From Caldanaerobius fijiensis DSM 17918 (GTDB taxonomy: Bacteria > Bacillota > Thermoanaerobacteria > Thermoanaerobacterales > Caldanaerobiaceae), in contig NZ_FQVH01000003.1 in NCBI RefSeq assembly GCF_900129075.1, forward strand, positions 1-64,000: 64,000 nucleotides of DNA, read 5' to 3'. Made by a program: the position numbers and the translations under genes. The notes beneath the pieces are model-generated. The model made no database searches and was not told the origin of the DNA. It saw nothing but the letters and a program-made list of their open reading frames with translations. Of this stretch, positions 8,782-17,300 are shown one piece after another. Each line of letters starts with the position of its first letter. The first letter of the stretch is position 1.

Positions 8782-10011
8782 ATGAATGCAACGCCAAAAT
8801 CGGAAAGGCTGCATATCGCCATATTTGGGAGAAGAAATGCTGGTAAATCCAGTATCATAAATGCGCTTACCAATCAAAATGTAGCACTGGTTTCTGATGT
8901 AGCCGGCACCACAACGGACCCGGTGTATAAGGCTATGGAGCTATTACCTATCGGCCCTGTGGTATTTATTGATACGGCGGGCATTGATGATGTGGGCGAA
9001 TTGGGTCAAATGAGGGTAAAAAAGACCTATGAGGTATTAAACAAAACGGATCTAGCTGTATTGGTTGTGGATTCATCAACAGGGATTGGCGATTACGAGA
9101 AGGAGCTTTTGAATAAAATAAGGGAGAAAAAAGTGCCGGTGGTCGGTGTTATCAATAAAACCGATCTGCATAATATATCTGACGAAGTACTTAAAGCGTG
9201 GGAGAAAGATCTGGGCATCAATTTCGTCAGGGTGAGTGCGGTTTCCAAAAGCGGCATAAGCAATTTAAAAAGGGCTATTGTAGTCAATGCACCTTACGAT
9301 GATACGGAGATGAGCATAGTAGGAGATCTAGTACGGGATGGCCAGATAGCTGTTCTGGTGGTTCCTATAGATAAAGCGGCTCCTAAAGGTAGGTTGATAT
9401 TGCCGCAACAGCAGGTCATAAGGGATCTGCTGGATCACGATGCCATTGCCGTGGTAACAAAAGAGCATGAGTTAAAGAGAACGCTGGAGAGTCTTAATCA
9501 GAAACCTGCTTTGGTGATAACCGATTCTCAGGCATTTTTAAAAGTAGATGCTGACACCCCCAAAGATATTCCGATGACATCATTTTCCATACTTTTTGCC
9601 CGCTATAAAGGGGATTTGAATCAGCTGGTAGCGGGTGCCAAAGCTATTGAGGCCCTCAAGCCTGGCGATAAGGTTCTTATAGCGGAAGCTTGTACCCATC
9701 ACAGACAGTCCGATGATATTGCCACAGTAAAGATACCCAGGTGGTTGAGGCAGCTTGTAGGTGGTGATCTTGAATTCCACTGGGTTAGTGGAGGGGATTT
9801 TCCGGACAACCTGCAGGAGTACAGGCTCATCGTGCACTGTGGCGGCTGTATGATCAACAGGAGAGAGATGATGTACAGGCTTTCGGTAGCGGCTGAAAAG
9901 GGTGTGCCTATAGTAAATTATGGCGTACTTATAGCTTACGTGATGGGTGTTCTGGATAGGGCATTGGATCCATTTCCGTTGGCCAGTATGACTTTTAAGG
10001 GACTGATTTGA
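8782..10011 (+). CDS. hydF: [FeFe]-hydrogenase maturation GTPase HydF
   Basis: A 409-aa protein with an N-terminal GTPase domain (G1 GRRNAGKSS near residue 15; G3 DTAGIDD; G4 NKTD) and a C-terminal metal-binding domain. The cluster ligands appear as CTHHRQ near residue 304 and HCGGC near residue 352, the HydF iron-sulfur/scaffold motif. HydF holds the H-cluster precursor made by HydE and HydG and loads it into apo-hydrogenase. HydE and HydG are not in this window. The ATG at 8782 sits 6 nt after AGAGGTG; ATG 8776 and GTG 8773 overlap that site. Confidence 0.95.
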   Translation: MNATPKSERLHIAIFGRRNAGKSSIINALTNQNVALVSDVAGTTTDPVYKAMELLPIGPVVFIDTAGIDDVGELGQMRVKKTYEVLNKTDLAVLVVDSSTGIGDYEKELLNKIREKKVPVVGVINKTDLHNISDEVLKAWEKDLGINFVRVSAVSKSGISNLKRAIVVNAPYDDTEMSIVGDLVRDGQIAVLVVPIDKAAPKGRLILPQQQVIRDLLDHDAIAVVTKEHELKRTLESLNQKPALVITDSQAFLKVDADTPKDIPMTSFSILFARYKGDLNQLVAGAKAIEALKPGDKVLIAEACTHHRQSDDIATVKIPRWLRQLVGGDLEFHWVSGGDFPDNLQEYRLIVHCGGCMINRREMMYRLSVAAEKGVPIVNYGVLIAYVMGVLDRALDPFPLASMTFKGLI

Positions 10012-10283
10012 AATTTGGGGTAGCCATAGACTTAAAGCTTGTGAAAGGAGCGATGGAGATTAATAACAGGAATTTCCTTTATTACGCCGGACTTTTTTCA
10101 TATATAGGTTTTGCTATTGCTATACCGATCATTGGTGGAACACTACTAGGGTATTACATTGATGAGAGGTTTGGCAGGGGTCATATATTTATTTTTGTGT
10201 TTTTGATATTAGGGCTTATAGATGGTTTTTACAATATGATAAGAATTGCTCTCAGAAGTTCAGGAATGAGAAAAAAGCGCTAA
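10008..10283 (+). CDS. AtpZ/AtpI-type small membrane protein
   Basis: A protein of up to 91 aa with two membrane helices around a GGTLLGYYIDERFG turn, typical of the AtpI/AtpZ family found at the head of F-type ATP synthase operons. These proteins assist c-ring assembly or ion supply. The start is uncertain. A TTG at 10008 overlaps the hydF stop and has AAGGGA upstream. The ATG at 10052 is only 2 nt from AAAGGAG. An ATT at 10058 has ideal spacing but would be an unusual start. A terminator follows directly. Confidence 0.72.
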   Translation: MKFGVAIDLKLVKGAMEINNRNFLYYAGLFSYIGFAIAIPIIGGTLLGYYIDERFGRGHIFIFVFLILGLIDGFYNMIRIALRSSGMRKKR

Positions 10284-10299
10284 ACTTAGCGCTTTTTTT
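10271..10299 (+). terminator. Intrinsic terminator after the AtpZ-like gene
   Basis: A6-GCGCTAA-ACT-TTAGCGC-type hairpin followed by T7. The left arm overlaps the last codons of the AtpZ-like gene, and the unit before 10361 ends here. Confidence 0.82.
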
Positions 10300-10322
10300 A
10301 AATGTAGATTATTAAATTATTA

Positions 10323-10331
10323 TGCTATAAT
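10323..10331 (+). promoter_or_regulatory. Extended -10 promoter before atpI
   Basis: TGCTATAAT (10323-10331) is a full extended -10 element. There is no good -35 box 17 bp upstream. It would give a start near 10338, just before AAGGGGGAAAGGGGG, the double purine-rich ribosome site of the next gene. Confidence 0.5.
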
Positions 10332-10360
10332 AAAACTAAGGGGGAAAGGGGGAATTCTAT

Positions 10361-10759
10361 ATGGACGAAAATGGTATAAGCGTGAGGGAGTTGCTGAAAG
10401 AAACGGCAATCGCTTTCATAATTCTTTCTTTATATTTTTTGCTGACGGGTAAGCATGCGCTATTTTATGGATTTGCTATAGGTCATGGAATGTATATGGC
10501 AGGTATTTATCACCTTGCACACATTACAGCCCATGTTTTGTCATTGCATGCTATTCACGTATCTGTGGCTAAACCATTGGCTTTTCTGAGTTTTGGTATG
10601 AGATACGGGGTTGCTGCAATCATTTTAATTCTCATTATAAATCACGATTTAGAGATGTTTTACGGTGCTTTAATAGGCATTGTTCTGGTGATATTGATAA
10701 TAGTTATGGATAGCATTGTTTGTTATGTAAGAAATTATATAAATGCGATGATGCAATGA
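10361..10759 (+). CDS. atpI: ATP synthase subunit I (AtpI-like)
   Basis: A 132-aa protein with four predicted membrane segments and short polar loops, in the style of the ATP synthase I family. AtpI helps assemble the Fo c-ring and may supply Mg2+. It follows a tandem purine-rich site ending GGGGGAATTCTAT before the ATG. In Bacillus and most Clostridia atpI is followed at once by atpBEFHAGDC; here the next gene is ywmB. The assignment rests on size, topology and position more than on a sharp motif, so I keep it moderate. Confidence 0.65.
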   Translation: MDENGISVRELLKETAIAFIILSLYFLLTGKHALFYGFAIGHGMYMAGIYHLAHITAHVLSLHAIHVSVAKPLAFLSFGMRYGVAAIILILIINHDLEMFYGALIGIVLVILIIVMDSIVCYVRNYINAMMQ

Positions 10760-10830
10760 AGCCAAATTTTGTGTTATAGATTTTATATCGGTGTATAAAA
10801 TTGGGCGATGATGTCAATAATTATAAATGT

Positions 10831-10898
10831 AAGCGGCAAGTACACAGGTGAATTTATTCTCCCCCTTGTAAATTTGCCTACCTTGCCGCTATATTTTT
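10831..10898 (+). ncRNA. Long hairpin with C-rich loop: terminator or small RNA
   Basis: The outer stem AGCGGCAAG/CTTGCCGCT (10832-10840 with 10882-10890) has 9 bp. The inner stem AGGTGAATTTA/TAAATTTGCCT (10846-10856 with 10869-10879) has 11 bp including two G-U pairs. The 12-nt loop is TTCTCCCCCTTG. ATATTTTT follows. It sits in the 159-nt gap between atpI and ywmB. The simplest reading is the terminator of atpI. The exposed CTCCCCC, complementary to the GGGGG-type ribosome sites common here, also fits a small regulatory RNA. Confidence 0.55.
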
Positions 10899-10918
10899 GA
10901 CCTTGGAGGTGTGTTATT

Positions 10919-11650
10919 TTGGTAAAAAAGATTATTATAGGAATAATGATTTTGATATTTATAATTTTGGGTTATAATCCGGTTATGTCTTATGAGAACA
11001 AACCGATGGAGGAGTCGGTTCAAAAAGCATTTAGATACAGTGGCGCGAAAATCAATACGATTAACATCAATGGGTGGGCTATTGTTCAGGAGAAATTTAT
11101 TGGTATAGATCTCATGAAAAAATGGATAGAGGATATCAGAAAGGAATTGAATCTTGAGAATGTGAAATTAACTGAAAAAGACTATAATACATTTAGAGAA
11201 GTAAAGATGGAATACTCAGGTGATGAAAAGAGGGTAGTTGTGATATTTCAGTCGTTACATGAAGATGTTCCACAGACCTATTTAATAGTGGATGAGTACT
11301 TGGATGACTTTCAGTATATAAATGATAAAACCGATATAGAAAGGGTATTTGAAAATTACAACAAAAAACCGGAAATTTCAATACTCTGTGAAGGAACCTT
11401 TGACGGACGAAAATCTTATAATGAATTAGAAGCAATAAAAAATAAGGTAATCAATTCAATACATGGGTCAGTAATAAATGAAGGCTATTACGGCAATTTT
11501 ATAAGCACAACAGCTTATTCGCCAGAAATAAAAGAATATATCGCGATAGGTGGTGAGAAAATAAATATAAATGTGGCTTTAAGATACAGCAGTTATGATG
11601 ATAAAACTCATATTTATATTGGTTCGCCCATTATCACAAGTGAATATTGA
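10919..11650 (+). CDS. ywmB: YwmB-family secreted protein
   Basis: A 243-aa protein with an N-terminal hydrophobic signal or anchor (about residues 4-24, ending before SYENKP) and an otherwise soluble extracellular domain. It matches the YwmB family (DUF1779, TATA-binding-like fold) in length and pattern and lies directly upstream of murA, as in Bacillus and other spore formers. The function is unknown. The start is TTG at 10919, supported by GGAGGTG (10905-10911) with 7-nt spacing. No ATG fits. It ends 15 nt before murA. Confidence 0.8.
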   Translation: MVKKIIIGIMILIFIILGYNPVMSYENKPMEESVQKAFRYSGAKINTININGWAIVQEKFIGIDLMKKWIEDIRKELNLENVKLTEKDYNTFREVKMEYSGDEKRVVVIFQSLHEDVPQTYLIVDEYLDDFQYINDKTDIERVFENYNKKPEISILCEGTFDGRKSYNELEAIKNKVINSIHGSVINEGYYGNFISTTAYSPEIKEYIAIGGEKININVALRYSSYDDKTHIYIGSPIITSEY

Positions 11651-11665
11651 AGGAGTTGAGGAGGT

Positions 11666-12922
11666 GTGGCCAGATTAATAGTAGAAAAAAGCCCACCATT
11701 AAAAGGTCATGTAAAGGTGAGCGGTGCTAAAAATTCTGTACTTCCGATTATGGCAGCGTCGCTAATGAGCGAAGGAAATATTGTGTTACAAGATATACCC
11801 AATCTTGAAGATGTGGATGTCATGAAAGATGTGCTTGATGCCATCGGCAGTCAGGTGCAGTATAAAGGAAGAGGAATTATCGAGATTATCACTCCAAGGA
11901 TTTTAACGTGTGAAGCTCCCAATGATTTGGTAAAAAAGATGAGAGCGTCTTTTCTCATCATGGGTGCTTTACTGGCCAGAACAGGAAGGGCCAGAATGTA
12001 TATGCCTGGTGGTTGCAATATAGGGGTAAGGCCTGTGGACCTGCATTTAAAAGGTTTTTCAGCCTTAGGTACAGAAATAATACAGGAGCACGGATATATA
12101 GAAGCCAGGGCTAAGAAATTAAGAGGGACGACTATATACCTTGATTTCCCCAGCGTGGGAGCTACCGAGAACATAATGATGGCAGCATGTTTTGCTGAAG
12201 GTCAAACAGTGATAGAGAATGCTGCGGAAGAGCCTGAGATTGTGGATCTGGCCAATTTTTTAAATAAAATGGGAGCAAAGATAAAAGGTGCGGGTACAGA
12301 TACGATTAAAATAGAAGGTGTGAAGCAGTTAGGCTCTGCCGAACATAGAGTTATTCCTGATCGGATTGAAGTTGGTACATTTATGGCGGCGGGAGCTATT
12401 ACGGGTGGAGATATTGTAATTGACAATGTCATCATGGATCATGTGGTTTCAATAGCGGCTAAGCTTAAAGAGGCTGGGGTAGAGATAATACCCTATGGTA
12501 ATTCGGTCAGAGTAAGAAGTGATGGCTGCTTAAAAGCTACGGATGTAAAAACACTTCCGTATCCTGGATTTCCAACAGATATGCAGGCTCCATTTATGGC
12601 TTTGATGAGTGTTGCCAGAGGCAACAGCATAATTATTGAAACGATATTTGAAAATCGCTTTTTACATGTGGAAGAATTAAAAAGGATGGGAGCAAAGATC
12701 AAGATCGAAGGCCGCAGCGCCATTGTTGAAGGCGTTCCAAAATTGACAGGGGCTCAGGTGAAAGTTACTGACTTGAGAGCAGGGGCAGCACTGGTATTGG
12801 CTGGCCTTGTAGCTGAAGGAAAGTCAGAAATAACCGATATATTTCACATAGATAGAGGGTATGAGAGACTTGAGGAAAAGTTAAAGGGGTTGGGCGCAAT
12901 CATAAATCGTGTCCAGGATTAG
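11666..12922 (+). CDS. murA: UDP-GlcNAc 1-carboxyvinyltransferase MurA
   Basis: A 418-aa EPSP-synthase-fold enzyme that commits UDP-GlcNAc to peptidoglycan by adding enolpyruvate. SGAKNSVLPIMAAS near residue 18 carries the conserved Lys-Asn pair. MPGGCNIGVRPVDLHLKG near residue 113 carries the active-site cysteine, the fosfomycin target. The start is GTG at 11666 directly after GAGGAGG (11658-11664), with AAGGAG further upstream. The ywmB-murA pair normally precedes spoIID; here a terminator and 11 kb of other genes intervene. Confidence 0.96.
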   Translation: MARLIVEKSPPLKGHVKVSGAKNSVLPIMAASLMSEGNIVLQDIPNLEDVDVMKDVLDAIGSQVQYKGRGIIEIITPRILTCEAPNDLVKKMRASFLIMGALLARTGRARMYMPGGCNIGVRPVDLHLKGFSALGTEIIQEHGYIEARAKKLRGTTIYLDFPSVGATENIMMAACFAEGQTVIENAAEEPEIVDLANFLNKMGAKIKGAGTDTIKIEGVKQLGSAEHRVIPDRIEVGTFMAAGAITGGDIVIDNVIMDHVVSIAAKLKEAGVEIIPYGNSVRVRSDGCLKATDVKTLPYPGFPTDMQAPFMALMSVARGNSIIIETIFENRFLHVEELKRMGAKIKIEGRSAIVEGVPKLTGAQVKVTDLRAGAALVLAGLVAEGKSEITDIFHIDRGYERLEEKLKGLGAIINRVQD

Positions 12923-12940
12923 TGAGTACAGTACAAAGAC

Positions 12941-12971
12941 AAGGGCTTATCGTTGTACAGGCCCTTTTTTT
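12941..12971 (+). terminator. Probable terminator after murA
   Basis: AAGGGC (12941-12946) pairs with GCCCTT (12960-12965) across a 13-nt loop, followed by a T-rich tract. The stem is short and the loop large, so it may be moderate in strength. Confidence 0.6.
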
Positions 12972-12972
12972 G

Positions 12973-13002
12973 TTGTATACTATTATTCAAATAATATATA
13001 AA
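12973..13002 (+). promoter_or_regulatory. Possible sigma-A promoter for the DNA glycosylase gene
   Basis: TTGTAT (12973-12978), an 18-bp spacer and TATAAA (12997-13002), between the murA terminator and the gene at 13032. The region is AT-rich, so chance matches are possible. Confidence 0.42.
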
Positions 13003-13031
13003 ATAGAAGTAAGCTTATAAGGGAGAAGACG

Positions 13032-13688
13032 ATGAAGAAAGAGCTACTACACATATACGATAGATTATATAGGTACTTTGGGCCACAGCATTGGTGGCCT
13101 GCGGAATCAGAATTTGAGGTTGTCGTGGGAGCCATATTAACACAAAGCGTTTCTTGGAAAAACGTCGAAACTGCCATACAGAATTTAAAAAAAGAAGGTA
13201 TATTGACGATACAAGGAATCGCAGATGTGGATAAGGGAAGGTTAGCTGAGCTAATAAAATCCACGTTGTATTACAACCAAAAGGCAGAAAAACTTAAAAG
13301 GTTTTGCAACCATCTAAAAGAAAATTACGGCTGCAATATATTTAAACTTTTTAATAAAGAAATGTATGATTTAAGGGCGGAATTGCTAAGTATAAAAGGT
13401 ATCGGAAAAGAAACTGCGGATTCCATAATTTTATATGCTGCCAAAAAGCCTATATTTGTGGTGGATGCCTATACAAGGAGGATTTTTCATCGGCTGGGTT
13501 ATTTTAGGGAAGATGAGGATTATCAGAGTATGCAGGACTTTTTTATGGGAAATCTGCCGCCTGATGTGGATATGTTCAACGAATACCATGCATTGATAGT
13601 GGCAGAGGGGAAAGACTTTTGCACTTCCAGAAAGCCTAAGTGTAACGCTTGCCCTTTGAGTGATATATGCAAATACTGGCGCAAGTAG
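13032..13688 (+). CDS. Endonuclease III-like DNA glycosylase (iron-sulfur)
   Basis: A 218-aa HhH-GPD protein. The helix-hairpin-helix LLSIKGIGKETADSI lies near residue 117, followed by the catalytic Asp in FVVDAYTRR. The C-terminal C-x6-C-x2-C-x5-C pattern holds a [4Fe-4S] cluster. The position of the Nth catalytic lysine is not clearly filled. The ILTQSVSWKNV and TADSIILYAAKKP stretches resemble the MagIII/MpgII alkylpurine-glycosylase branch, so removal of methylated purines is likelier than thymine-glycol repair. A Shine-Dalgarno AAGGGAGA precedes the ATG. Confidence 0.8.
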   Translation: MKKELLHIYDRLYRYFGPQHWWPAESEFEVVVGAILTQSVSWKNVETAIQNLKKEGILTIQGIADVDKGRLAELIKSTLYYNQKAEKLKRFCNHLKENYGCNIFKLFNKEMYDLRAELLSIKGIGKETADSIILYAAKKPIFVVDAYTRRIFHRLGYFREDEDYQSMQDFFMGNLPPDVDMFNEYHALIVAEGKDFCTSRKPKCNACPLSDICKYWRK

Positions 13689-13810
13689 TTCAACTCAATC
13701 TTTTTATTGAATAATGATTATAGTATAATAGGCGTATAATATTTTTTACATCATTTTTGGGTTTTGCAATCGACTAATTTTAATTTATGAATAGAAGGGG
13801 GAATATTATC

Positions 13811-14284
13811 ATGCCGGATATGCTGGTAAAATTGTACGATCTTCCGGATCTGGCTCCCGCTCTACAAAGACAAAAGGAGCAGGGAATTGAGATTCGAAGG
13901 GCTATCGCTCCTGAAAAGCACGTTGTTGTGAACTGGGTCCGTAAAACCTTTGGAGAAGGATGGGCCAGCGAGTGCGAAGTGGCATTTTCTAATCATCCGG
14001 TCTCATGTTACATAGCGGTAAAGGAAGGTAACATCATAGGTTTTGGTTGTTATGATGCTACATATAAGGATTTTTTTGGTCCCACAGGTGTGGAGGAGTC
14101 CTGGCGAGGCAAGGGGATTGGTAAAGCTATATTGCTGGCTTGCTTGCACGCTATGGCTAATGAAGGTTACGGTTATGCCATAATAGGTGGCGCTGGACCT
14201 GTGGATTTTTATTCCAGATGTGTTGGAGCTGTGATTATAGAGGGATCAGTTCCAGGGATATATAGAGGCATGTTGAAGCTTTAA
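13811..14284 (+). CDS. GNAT-family N-acetyltransferase
   Basis: A 157-aa GNAT protein. The acetyl-CoA motif A is ESWRGKGIGKAILLACL near residue 92 (the Q/R-x-x-G-x-G/A core as RGKGIG), followed by a GAGPVDFYSR stretch. The substrate is unknown. The ATG at 13811 lies 8-10 nt after AAGGGGGA; an ATG at 13787 precedes that site and is rejected. The gene stands between the glycosylase and the surface-protein locus, with a weak hairpin after it. Confidence 0.82.
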   Translation: MPDMLVKLYDLPDLAPALQRQKEQGIEIRRAIAPEKHVVVNWVRKTFGEGWASECEVAFSNHPVSCYIAVKEGNIIGFGCYDATYKDFFGPTGVEESWRGKGIGKAILLACLHAMANEGYGYAIIGGAGPVDFYSRCVGAVIIEGSVPGIYRGMLKL

Positions 14285-14300
14285 AATGTGGCTTAAAATA

Positions 14301-14330
14301 TGGCCGTGTTCGAAAAAATCGGATACGGCC
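14301..14330 (+). terminator. Weak terminator-like hairpin
   Basis: GGCCGTGTTCGA/TCGGATACGGCC forms a 12-bp stem with two G-U pairs and a short A-rich loop. Only a broken T tract (TTAACATTTT) follows, so termination may be partial. Confidence 0.45.
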
Positions 14331-14391
14331 TTAACATTTTAAAAAATATGTCGATATAAATAATGGAGTATTGTAAACAGGGGGTCAACTT

Positions 14392-17300
14392 ATGAGAAGA
14401 ATTGTGGCGCTCTTATTGAGCATGTTTATTGCTATATCAGCTACAGGTATCTTACTACCTCGAACTGCCGTGGCATCGTCGGGTGATGTTTCCATGAATC
14501 CTACGGTTGTTTCATCAGCAGATGGAGGATATGTAGTTTTGACGGCCTTAAACGGCAAGTATTTTGACAGCAATACAGTTATAACGGTTACCTATGGTTC
14601 TAATAGTGTGACTATTGACAGTAAGGATATAAATATTACCCCAAATCAGATTCTTGTAAAAATTCCTCCAGCTAATGGTTATGTAGGCGATGCTTGGTTG
14701 ATTATAAAGCCTGGTTCTTCAACTTCAACAGGTATTTCAGATATTCTTCAATTTAAATATGTATCTGGTTCTGTTATTTCCGTCAATCCCACTATAACAA
14801 ATATATATCAAAATGTAGAGACGACCTTTGTAAGAGATACCAGTGGGCGCATAATTGGCAGTAACAAGATATTGCAGACTGTCATAGAGGGTAAAAACTT
14901 TGATTTAAAGGAAGTAAAGATAGGCTCTCTTTCTTCTGCCAAAAAGGATACTAATGGTAATCCTGAATTGCAACTTATATATGCTGATAGTGAGAAAATA
15001 GTAATCAAGACCCCTACAGATATAATGAGTGGAGATATAAAAGATATAACGGTGATAAACAACGATAATGGCCAGGATGTAAAGAGCTTTAAGTATAATG
15101 TTACACCTTATATATATTATATTGATAAAAGTAAAGCATACCCAGGTCTGAAAGTCACTATAACCGGTGATAATTTTAGAGCACAGGACATACAATGGAT
15201 GGCTATATCCAATACAAAATTATCTTATGATAGTTATAGCGTGTTAAGCGGTCAAAAAATAGAATTTACAGTGCCTGTTGGAATGGATCCGGGTGTCAAG
15301 GACATCGTGATAAGCCAGGCGGGTTCTGATAATTATGGTGCGGATTTTGGTGGAACTCGTGTCACACTAAAAGGTGAATTTACAGTAGTACAGACACCTC
15401 CCAACCTTTCTATACAGAAGGTAGAACCTAATGCAGGTCCTACATCAGGAGGGACTATTACTACTATAACCGGTGCAGGATTTGTAGATTCACTGCAGGT
15501 CTATATAGGCGATGCAAATAATCTGGATCAGTATTTGAAGGATAGTTCTAATAAGCACCTGGCAAAGAAATTGCCTTTATTGTCAGGACAGGATGCCTAT
15601 TCCACCATAAGGGTACAGATTCCACCGTTGCCTTCAGGTGAAAATCCGGGCCCCAAGGATGTTATTCTTTACAACCAATTGGATGGTACATTTTATGTTT
15701 TTAGTGGTGGTTTTACGTATTTGACGGTGGGTAATCAGCTTACCATAGATACCGTATATCCTATGGAGATGAGGGAGACCTCAGGAACGAGAACGATTAA
15801 TGTTCAGGGTAGAAATATAAAGAATTTTAATATAGATAAATTTACAGCGGTATCGGATTCAGTATATGCTGCATATGACAATAACACTGATGAGTATATA
15901 GTAAGGGCTAAAGGTCAGTATTATGATAACCAAAATGTGAGCATTGAAAAACGAATTAAGCTCAATATAGGGAATAATCTTAAGATAACTGATATCGAAG
16001 GAGACGACAATGGCATTCAAACCATAACGGCAGAAATGCCACCTTTTACTCTTAATCCGAGGCAGGATACACCTGTTGATGTTATTCTCACGACCCATAC
16101 TGTGATTATTGATGCCCAAGGGAAGACTCTCCTGGATATAACAGAACAGGTCATAAAAGCGGGCTTTACATTAAAACCTGATCTCACCACGCCTCAAATA
16201 GTGGATATTACACCTCCTGTAGGGTCTAGAGAAGGTGGGTATGCGGTCACCATTAAGGGTATTGATGTCAGAGATGGGGCAAAAGTATATTTCGGAGATA
16301 TTCAAGCCCAGGTCAAGTCTATAGATGCGGTTTTTGATAGTGTGTACAAAAAGATTAGTTCGACCCTGGTAGTGATTGTACCTCCATCAAAAACTATTGG
16401 TAAAGTTCCTGTTAAAATAGTAAATACTGAAGGAGGAACGACTGATATTAATGACCCAAAGGCGATTTTTACCTATCAGACGGCGCCTAAAATCTCTTCT
16501 ATAACGCCTGCCGTAGGAGAGGTTAACAAGGATATTTATGTTACAATAAAGGGCAGTGAATTTTATGTGGCACCAGATGGCAAAAGTATGCCGAAAGTAA
16601 GGGTGCATTATAAGGAGTATAATAGTGACGGCACGGTGGCTCAGGATGTTTATGGAGAATTTGAAGCTATTCAGGTTACCGATGACAAAGGGAATCCTAT
16701 CGATGGCAGAAATGGGTCCTTTGGTACCCAGCTCCAGGTAAAAATAAGTTCGAGCTATATTGGATATCATGATGTAGAGGTAATCAATCCTGATTACGTG
16801 GAAGGGTCAACAGGAGCTCGCGCTGTAGCTAATAATGCTTTCGTCTTTAAAAAACCAGAAAAAGATATAGTAGTAAATTCAGTAACACCATCAAAGGGTA
16901 AAGTGGACGGAGGTACACCTATAACTGTAAATGGTGCCAATTTTGGTTTAAAAATGATGGTTACGATAGACGGTAGACCTGCTACCAATATTACTCGTGT
17001 TGATCAAACGCAGATAAAAGCCACAACACCTCCGGGAACCTCAGGGTTAAAGCCGGTACAAGTGATAGATCTGGATACGGGTTCTACTTTTACATATTAC
17101 GATCCTTCTATCGGTAAAGGCTTTAAGTACGTAAGTATAGTGACAGATCCTTCTATTAGTTCTATTGCTCCGGATCACGGGACAGAGGGTACATGGGTCT
17201 ACATTAAAGGTAAGGACTTTGTACAGGAGGTTAAAGACAATACGGGTAAACTGATAGCGTCAAAATCCACGGTGTATATAGGGGATATGAGAGTGCCGGA

